From Pseudomonadota bacterium (GTDB lineage: Bacteria; Pseudomonadota; Alphaproteobacteria; Rhizobiales; Beijerinckiaceae), in the NCBI GenBank assembly GCA_021781815.1, contig JAJXWB010000014.1, positions 1 through 64,000 on the forward strand: 64,000 bases of DNA, written 5' to 3'. The translations under genes and the position numbers were made by a program. Positions 8,986 through 18,582 of the stretch are shown here, piece after piece (position 1 is the first letter of the stretch; every line of letters starts with the position of its first letter). The notes under the pieces are model-generated. The model did not search any database. It was not told where the DNA came from and was given only the letters and a program-made list of their open reading frames with translations.

Positions 8986-10263
8986 TCACGGCGCCACGAG
9001 AAGAGCGCGATCTCGCGCATGCCCTCGCTTGGGGATGCTATCAAACGGCACATGTTTGTCGACACGAATGTCCGGCGGCAGGCCCAGAACCCTTTCCGCA
9101 ATTATGTTGCGCATGATCTCGTCGGTACCGCCGGCGATCCGCTTGCCCGCCGATTCGAACAGGATTTCTGCAAGCTTGTCGGCCGCGCTGCAGTCGTGCA
9201 GGATCTTCGCGCCCATTGGGCCTTGCAAGGCCAGCGCAAACATGGCGATTTCCTGCGACGTGGACGCAGCGACGAGCTTGCCGATTGCGTTCTCCGGACC
9301 TGGGCGTTCGCCGTGCGATAGCGCCGACACCGAGCGATAGACCGTGTACTTTAGACCATTGGCGCGCGCCGCCCAGGTTGCGAGTTTCGAGCGCACCGAT
9401 CGATCATCGATCGCGCGCGTCCCGTCCGCCAGTATGGCTTCGATGGCAAAAGCGAAGAATTCCGGGACGCCTGTCCGCAAACGAGCGCTGATCGAAAAGC
9501 GTTCGTTCATCAACGTCGCCAGTGACACGTTCCAACCATCGCCAACCGCCCCGAGACGTTGCGCGTCGGGAACGCGCACGCCGCTGAAATAGACTTCATT
9601 GAATTCGAAATTGGCGCTGGCGTCTTTGATTGGACGAACCTCGACGCCCGGGCTCCTCATGTCCAGGAAAAACATGGTCAAACCCGCATGCTTCGGAACC
9701 GTCGGATCCGTGCGCGCAAGCAGCAGGCCATAATTGGAAATATGCGCGCCGGTTGTCCACACTTTTTGGCCGTCGACGATCCATTCGTCGTCGTCGCGAC
9801 GAGCGCGCGTCCTCAAGCCCGCGAGGTCAGAGCCGCCTGCAGGTTCAGAGAAGAGCTGGCACCAGACATCCTCGCCCGATGCAATCGGCGGCAACAGTCG
9901 GCGCTTCTGATCGTCTGACGCATAAGCCATGAGCGTTGGACCGCAGATGTGATGGCCGACCCGGAACAACCATGACAAAGCGCTATAGGGGGCTTCCTCC
10001 TGATCCCAAATGACGCGCTCGATCGGCGTCGCGCCGCGTCCGCCGAATTCGACAGGCCAGGACAAGCAGGCCCAGCCGCAGTCAGCCTTGCGTTTCTGCC
10101 AGCGTTGCGATGCGCGCAATATGCCCGCTCCGTCTGAGCCGGGCTCCGCGGTAGTTTCAGCTTCAGAAAGCTCCTGCAGCAAATCCTCAGGCGCATTCGC
10201 CGCGATCCATGCGCGCGCTTGAGCGCGAAAACTCGCCTCTTGCGGTGTGTCGTCGAAGTCCAT
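8986..10263 (-). CDS. Acyl-CoA dehydrogenase family protein
   Basis: The 425-residue protein is a full-length FAD-dependent acyl-CoA dehydrogenase. It shows SWPVEFGGRGAT in the N-terminal helical domain, the FAD-contact segment CQLFSEPAGGSDLAGL, WIVDGQKVWTTGA, and the C-terminal AGKRIAGGTDEIMRNIIAERVLGLP. It would oxidise an acyl-CoA thioester to the enoyl-CoA and pass electrons to ETF; the substrate is unknown. The ATG at 10263 is preferred (AGGG seven bases upstream) over 10317. It stands alone between the CRISPR locus and the recombinase module, so context gives no substrate. Confidence 0.9.
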   Translation of the reverse strand: MDFDDTPQEASFRAQARAWIAANAPEDLLQELSEAETTAEPGSDGAGILRASQRWQKRKADCGWACLSWPVEFGGRGATPIERVIWDQEEAPYSALSWLFRVGHHICGPTLMAYASDDQKRRLLPPIASGEDVWCQLFSEPAGGSDLAGLRTRARRDDDEWIVDGQKVWTTGAHISNYGLLLARTDPTVPKHAGLTMFFLDMRSPGVEVRPIKDASANFEFNEVYFSGVRVPDAQRLGAVGDGWNVSLATLMNERFSISARLRTGVPEFFAFAIEAILADGTRAIDDRSVRSKLATWAARANGLKYTVYRSVSALSHGERPGPENAIGKLVAASTSQEIAMFALALQGPMGAKILHDCSAADKLAEILFESAGKRIAGGTDEIMRNIIAERVLGLPPDIRVDKHVPFDSIPKRGHARDRALLVAP

Positions 10264-10787
10264 GTGGCGACCCTGTTCCAGCCAATTAAATTGCGCATGG
10301 ATCAGGATCTGCGCCATTGACGCCGGTCAATCGTTCCAGAAATGAGGTAGCGATTGAATGCTGAGACGGGCCTGCTGCCTGTCTCGGGGACGGGCAGTTC
10401 TCATGTTCGCAGTCAATCGTTTTGAGCACAGGGGATCACCCTGATTTAGCCCAGGCGCTAACTTTCGGAATGCGCACGGTAGGAGACGGCAACGGACCCT
10501 GAGACGACGGTTCAGCAAGCTCTATGCGCGGGTTGGCTACCGCATGACCGTGGTTTCGTCTTGGGGCGCCTCGGGCTAAGGGCGAGCGTCGCCGGATGCG
10601 GTTCCAAACGAAGCAGATCAGGAGCATCTCCGTTTTAATTTGACTGGACTTCGCGCGCGAACAGAGCGTTCCTTGCTCTCGCGCGTAAGGCATGATCTCG
10701 CCAACCTCTCTCCGCCCCGCCGGCCATCGGGCCTTGGCGGGGTCGTGCTGGTGACAGCGGATGCTGTCGTCACACCAGGAGAACATC
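10264..10787. other. Gene-free stretch between acyl-CoA dehydrogenase and recombinase module
   Basis: About 520 bp contain no convincing gene. The left part reads as degraded sequence. The right end holds two hairpins just before the DUF3489 gene (listed separately). This stretch may include the left boundary of the recombinase module, but I found no direct repeat of the tRNA end here. Confidence 0.5.
10715..10768 (+). promoter_or_regulatory. Two hairpins in the leader of the DUF3489 gene
   Basis: Hairpin one (10715-10742) pairs CCCCGCC with GGCGGGG, with an inner GGCC/GGCC stem around an ATCG loop and a two-base TT bulge. Hairpin two (10753-10768) pairs GACAGC with GCTGTC around GGAT. They end 20 bp before the start codon and just before the AGGAG ribosome site. 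There is no T-run, so they are not ordinary terminators. An operator or structured leader is possible. Confidence 0.45.
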
Positions 10788-11417
10788 ATGGCCAGACTTA
10801 CCGACTCTCAACTGCTCGTCCTGTCGAAAGCGGCGGCCCGCGACGACGGGGCGGCGATCGCTCCGCCGAAGATGAACAATGCTGTGGCGACGAAACTCGC
10901 CGCGAGCCTCGTCGCACGCAAACTGATGCGGGAAGTGAGATCGAAGGCCGGCATGCCCGGCTGGCGCAAGAACGACGACGGTCGATTGATCAGCTTGGTT
11001 ATCACGCGCGCCGGCCGGGACGCGATTGGCGTGATCGATGACGAGGCGGCGCTAGCTATCAGCGACGCCGCTGGCCCCCCTGCACGCGAGCGCAAGCCCG
11101 GACGTCAGAAGATCGGCGCAATCGTCGGCGCGCCGACGACGCCCGCCAAATCGCAGACCGCCTCCGAATCTCCACCCGCCGTCGCCATCGCCCGTCCGCG
11201 CCTGGGGTCCAAACAAGCCCTCGTGACCGACATGCTGTCACAGGCGGATGGCGCGACGCTCGATGCGATTGTCACGGCTACGGGCTGGCTGCCGCACACC
11301 GCGCGCGCAGCGTTGACAAGACTGCGCAAGCACGGCTTCACGATCGAGAGGGAGCCTTCTGACGGAGCGAAGACCTCGCACTATCGCATCCTCGGCAACG
11401 CGAAGAACGCGGCCTGA
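10788..11417 (+). CDS. DUF3489 domain protein of a recombinase module
   Basis: The 209-residue protein begins MARLTDSQLLVLSKAAARDDG, with an exact AGGAG seven bases before the ATG. The N-terminal half resembles a winged-helix region (KMNNAVATKLAASLVARKLMRE). The C-terminal half (SKQALVTDMLSQADGATLDAIVTATGWLPHTARAALTRLRKHGF) is the DUF3489 helix-turn-helix. Such proteins regularly precede DUF2924 and a large serine recombinase in Hyphomicrobiales genomes. DNA binding is inferred from the fold; no function has been shown that I know of. Confidence 0.85.
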   Translation: MARLTDSQLLVLSKAAARDDGAAIAPPKMNNAVATKLAASLVARKLMREVRSKAGMPGWRKNDDGRLISLVITRAGRDAIGVIDDEAALAISDAAGPPARERKPGRQKIGAIVGAPTTPAKSQTASESPPAVAIARPRLGSKQALVTDMLSQADGATLDAIVTATGWLPHTARAALTRLRKHGFTIEREPSDGAKTSHYRILGNAKNAA

Positions 11418-11559
11418 CGTCATGCGACGGGCGAGGAAAGAGTAGCGCGCCGAAGTCGCGCACTTTGTCGACATTCGAGCTGAAGCCTTCGAGGCGCGGG
11501 CTATCGGATGCAGCACTCCGGTCGCCACAGACGATCTCTCTGGTCTCGGCCCTGACCTC

Positions 11560-12045
11560 GTGCGTCGACGCTGGCGTTCGATCATGGGAAAGTCCGCCCC
11601 TGGCTCGCTGTCGCGCCAGCTCCTGATCCGGATCCTCGCTTGGCGCGAACAGATCGCGCACAGCGGGGATGTCGATGCGCGAACGCAAGCCATCCTGGCC
11701 GCTACGCTGCAAGGAGACGGACGGCAGGGCAGTCCCTGCCCTGCTCCGCCCGGCCCGACTGCTCCACGGCCGGGCACAGTGCTGGTGCGAGAGCACGGCG
11801 GCGTCCTCCATCGCGTCACGGCGGTGAAAGGCGGCTATGTCTGGAACGACCAGACCTTCGCCAGCCTGTCGGCCGTCGCACGCGCCATCGCCGGCACAAA
11901 CTGGAACGGCCGCCGCTTCTTCGGCCTGGACCGGCCGGCCCCAGCGCGAGCCGAGGGGGCGACCTCGCGGCGCCTACAGCACAAGTCTGACGGTCGCATC
12001 TGTGCGGCGGACAAGGTCGCCTCTATGGAGATCCCTTCTCCATGA
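11560..12045 (+). CDS. DUF2924 domain protein, probably shortened at the N-terminus
   Basis: The 161-residue product has the DUF2924 core: VRRRWRSIMGKSAPGSLSRQLL, LLIRILAWREQ, then PGTVLVREHGGVLHRVTAVKGGYVWN and SLSAVARAIAGTNWNGRRFFGL. The reading frame is open from 11446 and its translation upstream of the GTG at 11560 looks partly family-like, but no ATG or GTG exists there; a TAG stop lies at 11443. The protein therefore seems to lack 10-30 residues found in relatives. It overlaps the recombinase start by 4 bp (ATGA), so expression is coupled. Confidence 0.75.
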   Translation: MRRRWRSIMGKSAPGSLSRQLLIRILAWREQIAHSGDVDARTQAILAATLQGDGRQGSPCPAPPGPTAPRPGTVLVREHGGVLHRVTAVKGGYVWNDQTFASLSAVARAIAGTNWNGRRFFGLDRPAPARAEGATSRRLQHKSDGRICAADKVASMEIPSP

Positions 12046-13712
12046 CCTCCCGCCCGCTACGCTGCGCCGTCTATACCCGGGTTTCCAGCGACGCGGGACT
12101 GGAGCAGGACTTCAACTCGCTCGACGCGCAGCGGGAATCCGCCGAAGCCTACATCAAGAGCCAGGCGCACGAGGGCTGGCGGATGGTCCGCGACCGCTTC
12201 GACGACGGCGGGTTTTCCGGCGGCTCGATGGAGCGACCCGCGCTGCAAAAGCTGCTCGACCATATCCGGCAACGTCGCATCGACATTGTCGTCGTCTACA
12301 AGGTCGACCGGCTTACCCGCGCGCTGGCCGACTTCGCAAAGCTGGTCGAACTGTTCGACACGCACAAGGTATCGTTCGTCTCCGTGACGCAGGCGTTCAA
12401 CACGACAAACAGCATGGGCCGCCTGACGCTGAACGTCCTGTTATCCTTCGCCCAGTTCGAGCGCGAGGTCACGAGCGAGCGGATCCGCGACAAGATCGCC
12501 GCCTCGAAACGCAAGGGCATGTGGATGGGCGGAGTCGTTCCCCACGGCTATCGGGTCGTTGAACGCAAGCTCCACATCGTCGAGGCCGAAGCCGCCGAGG
12601 TGCGGCAGATTTTCGACCTCTATCTCGCCCATGGATCCATCCGCGCCGTGCAGCGGGAACTGCGGGCGCAAGGCGTCCGCACCCGCAAGCGCGCGCTGGC
12701 GACCGGCCGCGTCATCGGCGGCATCTTCTTCACCAACGGTCCGCTCGACCACATGCTGCGCAATCGACACTACATCGGCGAGATCAACCACAAGGGGCGA
12801 TCCTGGCCGGGCGAGCATGCAGCGATCGTCGATCGCGCGATTTTCGATCAGGTCCAGGAGAAACTTGTCGGCAAGCGTCGCGCTCGGGTCGCCAACCATG
12901 AAAAATCCCGCGCGCTGCTCCTGGGCAGGCTGTTCAACGACGCTGGCGAGCGGATGACGCCGACCTACGCCGTCAAGAACGGGGTGCGCTACCGCTACTA
13001 TATTTCTGTCTCTGCGATGCAGTCGCGAGCGCGAACGAGCTCATCCGTGCATCGCGTCCACGCCGAGTCGATCGAGACGGCCGTGATCGACGCGCTGCAG
13101 GACGCCCGACGCGCACAGGGAGAAATGGATGGGCGCCGATGCGCCCGCAGCGCCGATCGCACTGACGCGACCAAAGACATTCCGCACAATCCGACAACGC
13201 TCCCTCATCCAGGCTCCGACGCCACCCGCCGCGCCCGCATCCTCGTCGACGAACGCCTCGCGCGCGCCGTGGTTCATCCAGACCACATCGAGATCGTCTG
13301 GCGCGACGGCGCCGAGGCGGCCTCCTCCGCGCGGACGACGATCGTTCCCTGGATCAGGCCCTCATTGACGCGCAGGCGCGAAATCCTCGAACCGACAGCG
13401 GCCTCCTCACCCGGCCGCCTCATGGAGGCCGACGAGCGCGATCGTCTGATTCGCGCGATCGCCCTGGCGCGAAAGTGGCTGGGCGAACTGATCGCAGGCG
13501 CCATTCCGGACCCGGCCGCGCTCGCCGCGCGCGAACATAAAAGCGAGCGCTCGATCCGCATGACGCTGTCGCTCGCTTTCCTCGATCCTGCGCTGATCGC
13601 CGCCGCCGTCGACGGCCGCCTGCCGCGCGGCTACGGCGTCTCGCGCCTCGTCGACCTCCCGCCTGCCTTCGACGATCAATGGCGCGCCCTGGGGCTCGCC
13701 CGCCCGGCGTGA
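12042..13712 (+). CDS. Large serine recombinase
   Basis: The 556-residue protein has an N-terminal resolvase catalytic domain: AVYTRVSSDAG carries the nucleophilic serine near residue 15, DIVVVYKVDRLTR the second motif, and FAQFEREVTSERIRDKI the long E helix. A recombinase domain (VPHGYRV to LRNRHYIGEINHKG) and a C-terminal HTH-like tail (REHKSERSIRMTLSLAFLDP) follow. It should cut and rejoin att sites to move its element. It is full length and intact. It closes the DUF3489-DUF2924-recombinase module 318 bp before a tRNA gene. The element ends were not found. Confidence 0.93.
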   Translation: MTSRPLRCAVYTRVSSDAGLEQDFNSLDAQRESAEAYIKSQAHEGWRMVRDRFDDGGFSGGSMERPALQKLLDHIRQRRIDIVVVYKVDRLTRALADFAKLVELFDTHKVSFVSVTQAFNTTNSMGRLTLNVLLSFAQFEREVTSERIRDKIAASKRKGMWMGGVVPHGYRVVERKLHIVEAEAAEVRQIFDLYLAHGSIRAVQRELRAQGVRTRKRALATGRVIGGIFFTNGPLDHMLRNRHYIGEINHKGRSWPGEHAAIVDRAIFDQVQEKLVGKRRARVANHEKSRALLLGRLFNDAGERMTPTYAVKNGVRYRYYISVSAMQSRARTSSSVHRVHAESIETAVIDALQDARRAQGEMDGRRCARSADRTDATKDIPHNPTTLPHPGSDATRRARILVDERLARAVVHPDHIEIVWRDGAEAASSARTTIVPWIRPSLTRRREILEPTAASSPGRLMEADERDRLIRAIALARKWLGELIAGAIPDPAALAAREHKSERSIRMTLSLAFLDPALIAAAVDGRLPRGYGVSRLVDLPPAFDDQWRALGLARPA

Positions 13713-14030
13713 GCTTTGTCGCAGTTCCCGGATCATGATCATGGCGTCGGCCGCCAGCCCCGCTGGCGCGGCCGTTTCAGGCGCAATGAGGCATTCACCC
13801 GAGAGATTCGAACCTATCTCGGCCACATGCGAACCGGTCTCAACCCTCGCAAACTGACCTCGCCTCGGAAAATGGAAAATGCGGTGCTGAGACGACCGTC
13901 GGATTCGGTCCAGAAATCTCTGGCTCCGCCGTCTCTGACAGCGCTGCCTTAAGGCTCAGGCTGGCTAACCTGCGGATATGTCGGGAGGTGTCAAAAATTG
14001 CAAAATACCGTAAAAACAATATGTTATGGC
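13713..14030. other. Intergenic stretch between recombinase and tRNA
   Basis: No gene is convincing here. Around 13798-13823 the minus strand reads CCGAGA, then a loop containing GGTTCGAATC, then TCTCGG, which resembles a tRNA T-arm and could be an old tRNA-end fragment left by integration. The last 60 bp before the tRNA are unusually A/T rich. Confidence 0.4.
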
Positions 14031-14106
14031 TGGTGGGCCGGGAGGGACTCGAACCCCCAACCAGACCGTTATGAGCGGCCGGCTCTAACCATTGAGCTAC
14101 CGGCCC
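14031..14106 (-). tRNA. tRNA with CAT anticodon, probably tRNA-Ile2
   Basis: The 76-nt minus-strand cloverleaf has acceptor GGGCCGG paired with CCGGCCC plus an encoded CCA, a D-arm GCTCAATGGTTAGAGC, an anticodon stem GGCCG/CGGTC enclosing loop CTCATAA (anticodon CAT), and T-loop GGTTCGAGTCC. The D-loop and the short form fit the lysidine-modified isoleucine tRNA better than elongator or initiator tRNA-Met, but sequence alone does not settle it. It lies downstream of rpoD on the same strand. Confidence 0.92.
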
Positions 14107-14167
14107 GGCGCTCTGTCGGCGTGCATGGCTCTATCCCGCGCCCGACTTTTTCGCAATGGCGGACGCC

Positions 14168-14260
14168 TCAACGATCCGTGACGAAACCCATCGCGAGAAT
14201 GAACGGGATCGCGACGATCGCGCTCAGCAGCGCGACATTGCGGAAATTTGCAACTTTCAT
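14168..14260 (-). CDS. Candidate 30-residue membrane peptide
   Basis: An ATG-to-TGA frame of 31 codons encodes a peptide starting [16 protein letters not shown] and continuing with a single hydrophobic span of about 18 residues before a charged end (TDR). A plausible AGGCGAG ribosome site lies 7 bases upstream. It sits between the tRNA and rpoD, same strand as both. The clean amphipathic-hydrophobic-charged layout is what small inner-membrane proteins look like, but a frame this short could be chance. Confidence 0.35.
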   Translation of the reverse strand: MKVANFRNVALLSAIVAIPFILAMGFVTDR

Positions 14261-14434
14261 GATGGACTCGCCTAATCCGGGCGCACCACCCTGCATGGCA
14301 AAGATGAAGGCGAGGTTTCGAAATTTACGGGATCAATCCGCCATTGCGACCGCAGCGGAGCAATCCATCCCCGCCCTTGCGGCCGGGGATGGATCGCTTC
14401 GTCGCCGTCAACTCTCGCTATGGCGCCGATTCCG

Positions 14435-16438
14435 TCAGTTATCCAGGAAGCTCCGCAGCTTGCGGCTGCGGCTCGGGTGCTTCAGCTTGCGCAACGCCTT
14501 CGCCTCGATCTGGCGGATGCGTTCGCGCGTCACGGAAAACTGCTGGCCGACCTCTTCGAGCGTGTGGTCGGTGTTCATGCCGATGCCGAAGCGCATGCGC
14601 AGCACGCGTTCTTCACGCGGCGTGAGGGACGCCAGAACGCGAGTGGTGGTCTCGCGCAGATTGCTCTGGATCGCCGCGTCGATCGGCAGAATCGCGTTCT
14701 TGTCCTCGATGAAATCGCCGAGGTGCGAATCCTCCTCGTCGCCGATCGGCGTTTCGAGGCTGATCGGCTCCTTGGCGATCTTAAGCACCTTGCGCACCTT
14801 TTCCAGCGGCATCGCAAGCTTTTCGGCCAGTTCCTCCGGCGTCGGCTCGCGGCCGATCTCGTGCAGCATCTGGCGCGATGTGCGCACGATCTTGTTGATT
14901 GTTTCGATCATGTGCACGGGAATGCGGATCGTGCGGGCCTGATCGGCGATCGAGCGGGTGATCGCCTGACGAATCCACCACGTCGCGTAGGTCGAGAACT
15001 TGTAGCCCCTGCGATATTCGAACTTGTCGACCGCCTTCATCAGCCCGATGTTGCCTTCCTGGATCAGATCGAGGAACTGCAGGCCGCGGTTGGTGTATTT
15101 CTTGGCGATGGAAATCACGAGTCGCAAATTCGCCTCGACCATTTCCTTCTTCGCCTGACGCGCCTCGCGCTCGCCTTTCTGCACCATGTGGACGATCTTG
15201 CGAAATTCATGGATTTCAAGGCCGGTTTCGGTCGCCAGCCCGTGAATTTCCCCGCGCAGGTCGCGGATGGCGTCCTTCTCCTTGGCGACGAATTCCTTCC
15301 AGCCGCGCGACCCAAGCTTGGATACGCGCAGCGTCCATTTCGGATCGAGTTCGGACCCCTGATAGTTCTTGAGGAAATCATCCCGCGTAACGCCGCGCGA
15401 TTCTGCCGCGCGGAACAGTTTCGTCTCGTAACCGATCAGGCGCTTGTTGATGTCGTAGAGTTGCTCGACCAGCGCATCGATGCGGTTCTGATTGAGCGAC
15501 AACGACTTCACGTCGGTGACAATCTCTTTCTTGAGCGATTTGTATTTACGCTCCTGCGCCGGGGTCAGCGCCTCGTTCTTCAGCTTGTTCTCGACGTTCT
15601 GGTCTTGCAGGCGGCGCAGCTTCTTGTATGCGTCGGCGATGCGGTCGAAGGTCTCGAGCACGGCGGGCTTGAGTTCTGCTTCCATCGCAGACAGCGACAC
15701 GGAATTTTCCATGTCCTCTTCCTCGTCGAACGCCTCTTCGCCGACCGGCGCGTCGCCCTCGAGCGCGGGCGGCGGATTCTGCGGCGCTGTGGCCGGCGCC
15801 GCGACGGCGCCGTCGAGCTTCGGCGCATTCTTGCCATCGGGACCGGCGTAAGTCGCTTCGAGATCGATGATGTCGCGCAGAAGGACCTTGCCTTCATTCA
15901 GCTCATCGCGCCAGATGATGATGGCCTGGAAGGTGAGCGGGCTTTCGCACAGCCCCGCGATCATCGCTTCGCGGCCGGCCTCGATGCGCTTGGCGATAGC
16001 GATTTCGCCCTCGCGCGACAGAAGTTCGACCGAGCCCATTTCACGCAGATACATGCGCACGGGATCATCGGTGCGGTCGGCTGGCTCGGACGTGCGGGTC
16101 GCCACGGCCGCCGGACGCGGCGCCTCGACAAGATCGCCGCCTTCGGCCTCCTCTTCCTCCGCAGCCTCCTCGCCCTCGCCATCCTCCTGCTCGTCGGCTT
16201 CGGTGACGTTGATGCCCATTTCGGATAGCATGGCGTAGACATCTTCGATCTGGTCGGAACTGACTTCCTCCGACGGCAGAACGGCGTTGAGTTCGGCATA
16301 GGTGACGAAGCCGCGTTTCTTTGCGGCCTTGATCATCTTTTTGACAGCGGCGTCCGACAGGTCGAGCAAAGGACCGTCCGAAGTTTCCACTGCGACAGCG
16401 CCGTCAATTTCGGGCTTGTCTTCGTCTTTTTTCGCCAT
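14435..16438 (-). CDS. rpoD: RNA polymerase primary sigma factor RpoD (sigma-70)
   Basis: The 667-residue housekeeping sigma factor has region 1.1, an acidic non-conserved region, then region 2 ([39 protein letters not shown]), region 3, and region 4 ending [17 protein letters not shown] and [10 protein letters not shown]. The ATG at 16438 is preferred over the in-frame GTG at 16447, because GGAG lies 8 bases upstream of the ATG and overlaps that GTG. It follows dnaG on the same strand, the classic dnaG-rpoD macromolecular synthesis order. Confidence 0.97.
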   Translation of the reverse strand: MAKKDEDKPEIDGAVAVETSDGPLLDLSDAAVKKMIKAAKKRGFVTYAELNAVLPSEEVSSDQIEDVYAMLSEMGINVTEADEQEDGEGEEAAEEEEAEGGDLVEAPRPAAVATRTSEPADRTDDPVRMYLREMGSVELLSREGEIAIAKRIEAGREAMIAGLCESPLTFQAIIIWRDELNEGKVLLRDIIDLEATYAGPDGKNAPKLDGAVAAPATAPQNPPPALEGDAPVGEEAFDEEEDMENSVSLSAMEAELKPAVLETFDRIADAYKKLRRLQDQNVENKLKNEALTPAQERKYKSLKKEIVTDVKSLSLNQNRIDALVEQLYDINKRLIGYETKLFRAAESRGVTRDDFLKNYQGSELDPKWTLRVSKLGSRGWKEFVAKEKDAIRDLRGEIHGLATETGLEIHEFRKIVHMVQKGEREARQAKKEMVEANLRLVISIAKKYTNRGLQFLDLIQEGNIGLMKAVDKFEYRRGYKFSTYATWWIRQAITRSIADQARTIRIPVHMIETINKIVRTSRQMLHEIGREPTPEELAEKLAMPLEKVRKVLKIAKEPISLETPIGDEEDSHLGDFIEDKNAILPIDAAIQSNLRETTTRVLASLTPREERVLRMRFGIGMNTDHTLEEVGQQFSVTRERIRQIEAKALRKLKHPSRSRKLRSFLDN

Positions 16439-16583
16439 TGAGTTCACTCCGAACCGGCTGCGCGCTATGTCAGCGTGCGGGCGGCCTCCAACTGATTCGC
16501 TGGTGCGAAATTCGCAGACCGACGCCTAATCCCGTCTTAACCAATTCCAGTTGCAACCTGCGCGCAGGGCCACGACGGCCCCG

Positions 16584-18476
16584 TCAGATGTCCCGAACCG
16601 GACGTCCGGACATGACCCCGAACCCCTCGATCGCCGCCTCGGCGCCGTCCAGAGTGGAAAGCTGGCCCTGAATATCCTGCAATCGCGCGAGATTGCGGTC
16701 GTTCGCGTCAGCCGCAAGAGCGGCCACAGCGGCAACCAATTCTCTATTTAACGCCCTCGCCCTGCGATGCAAGGCCAGAGCCTGTTTCAGGACGTGCTGG
16801 GCGTCGGACACATCGGAATTGCCCCGCACGCACCACAGCGACGAGACTGCTGTCATACCCTCGAGCCTCGCCAACGTCGAGCTCAAGCCGGCCCGTTCGA
16901 CCGCGCCCCGCAGGTCGGCGTCCTCGTCGGCATGGGCCTCCGCCAGCACGACATCGCGCAGGCGCGCCAGGTCCGGATTGTCGATTTCGACGGCCGCGAT
17001 CGCTTCGGCCTCATCGGCCGCCAGGGTCGGATGATTGATAACAATCAATAAAATCAGGACCTCGCGTGGCGAGAGGGCCTTTGCGCCGCCGGAAAACAGA
17101 CTGGAGCGCTGGAGCGCGGGGCTGGCCATGAGCGGCGCGTCGCCGCCCGTCCCCCGGCCTTGGCCGCCGCGGGGAGTCCAGAGTCGACGCTCGGTCCGGC
17201 TCCGCGCGCGGCCGAACAGGGTCGCGACCCGGCCGGAGAATTCCTCCCGGTAGTGGCGCCGCAGATTCTCGTCGCTGATTCCCTGAAGAATCTGGAACGC
17301 TCGCGCCTCGAAAGCCGCACGCCGCTCCGGCGTGTCAAGCGGCTGGGCTTCCAATTCCCGCATCCACAGCACGTCGACCAGGGGCTTTGCGTCGGCAATG
17401 ACCGCCTCGACCGCGCCGACGCCGGCCGCGCGCACGAGATCGTCGGGGTCCTGTCCGTCCGGCAGGAACGCAAACCGAAGCGACCGTCCAGGCCCGATCA
17501 GGGGCAACGCCGTCTCGATCGCCCGAAACGCGGCCTTGCGGCCGGCCCTGTCGCCATCGAAACAGAGGATCGGCTCCTCGCCCATGCCCCACAGGAGCTG
17601 GATCTGTTCCGGCGTCAGGGCCGTGCCGAGCGGGGCGACAGTGTCGGCAAAGCCCGCCGAATGCATGGCAATCACATCGACATAGCCCTCGACCGCGATC
17701 ACGCGGTTCGACACGTGCGCCGCCGCCCGGGCGCGGTGGTGGTTGTAAAGGCAGGCGCCCTTGTGAAAGAGCGGGGTTTCCGGCGAATTCAGGTATTTTG
17801 GCTTGCCGTCCGGCTGGAGCGTGCGGCCACCGAATGCGATCGCGCGGCCCGCCCGGTCGGCGATCGGGAACATGACCCGATCGCGAAACCGGTCGTAGGG
17901 CACGGCTATGTCCTCGCCATGCACGAGCAGTCCCGCCTCGATCATGGTCGGGACATCGACGTCCTTGCCTGCCAGAAAATCACGTAGCCCGAACCGTTCG
18001 CGCGGCGCGTAGCCGATATGGAACTCCCTTTGCAATGCGGCCCCGAGGCCGCGGTCGGCCAGATAGCCGCGCGCGCGCGCGCCGTCCGACTGCTGCAATT
18101 GCCGCTCGTACCATGCCGCCGCGAGTTCGAGCGCCTCCTGCGCCGAAGCGCGCCGGGCCTCCCGCCGCTCCTCCTCGGCGCTCATCTTCGGCAGCGCGAG
18201 CCCTGCCTCGCCCGCCAGTTTCTCGACCGCCTCCGGAAAGCTGACCCCTTCCGTCTCCATGACGAAATCGAAGATATTGCCGTTCTTTCCGGCAGAAAAA
18301 TCGAACCAGCGCTGCTTCTGGTCGTTGACGAAGAATGACGGCGTCTTTTCGGAGGTGAACGGCGACAGACCCGACCATTCGCGCCCCTGTTTCCGCAGAC
18401 GCACGCGCTTGGCCGCCACCTGCGACATCGTCAGGCGCGTCTTGATCTCCTCAAGGAAGCTCGGCGGATAGCGCAT
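16584..18476 (-). CDS. dnaG: DNA primase DnaG, lacking zinc-finger ligands
   Basis: The 630-residue primase makes RNA primers at the fork. The catalytic TOPRIM core is intact (VIAVEGYVDVIAMHSAG, CFDGDRAGRKAAFRA, LPDGQDPDDLV), and a C-terminal DnaB-binding domain is present. The N-terminal finger is altered: where E. coli has C-P-F-H and C-F-G-C, this protein has S38-P-F-T41 and D59-F-S-A62, so all four zinc ligands are gone. The start MRYPPSF at 18476 matches relatives; the frame extends to 18485. It is followed by rpoD. Confidence 0.96.
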   Translation of the reverse strand: MRYPPSFLEEIKTRLTMSQVAAKRVRLRKQGREWSGLSPFTSEKTPSFFVNDQKQRWFDFSAGKNGNIFDFVMETEGVSFPEAVEKLAGEAGLALPKMSAEEERREARRASAQEALELAAAWYERQLQQSDGARARGYLADRGLGAALQREFHIGYAPRERFGLRDFLAGKDVDVPTMIEAGLLVHGEDIAVPYDRFRDRVMFPIADRAGRAIAFGGRTLQPDGKPKYLNSPETPLFHKGACLYNHHRARAAAHVSNRVIAVEGYVDVIAMHSAGFADTVAPLGTALTPEQIQLLWGMGEEPILCFDGDRAGRKAAFRAIETALPLIGPGRSLRFAFLPDGQDPDDLVRAAGVGAVEAVIADAKPLVDVLWMRELEAQPLDTPERRAAFEARAFQILQGISDENLRRHYREEFSGRVATLFGRARSRTERRLWTPRGGQGRGTGGDAPLMASPALQRSSLFSGGAKALSPREVLILLIVINHPTLAADEAEAIAAVEIDNPDLARLRDVVLAEAHADEDADLRGAVERAGLSSTLARLEGMTAVSSLWCVRGNSDVSDAQHVLKQALALHRRARALNRELVAAVAALAADANDRNLARLQDIQGQLSTLDGAEAAIEGFGVMSGRPVRDI

Positions 18477-18582
18477 GAAACCCATTCGTGGCGAAAGTCT
18501 CGTTGTCTATATAGCATCCAGGGCGGAACGGCGGCCCAAAGGCCTGCCGTCCCCGCTTTCAACAGGGCTATCGAGGTCAGAC

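Noticed and set aside
13798-13823. Second tRNA gene next to the recombinase
   Set aside because: Only a T-arm-like hairpin is present; no acceptor, D-arm or anticodon arm can be formed around it.
14031-14106. att duplication of the tRNA 3' end marking a genomic island
   Set aside because: I looked for a second copy of the tRNA end near the recombinase module and the CRISPR locus and found none in the window.
14420-16228. 602-codon plus-strand ORF
   Set aside because: It is antisense to rpoD and shows no domain; it is a by-product of GC-rich codon use.
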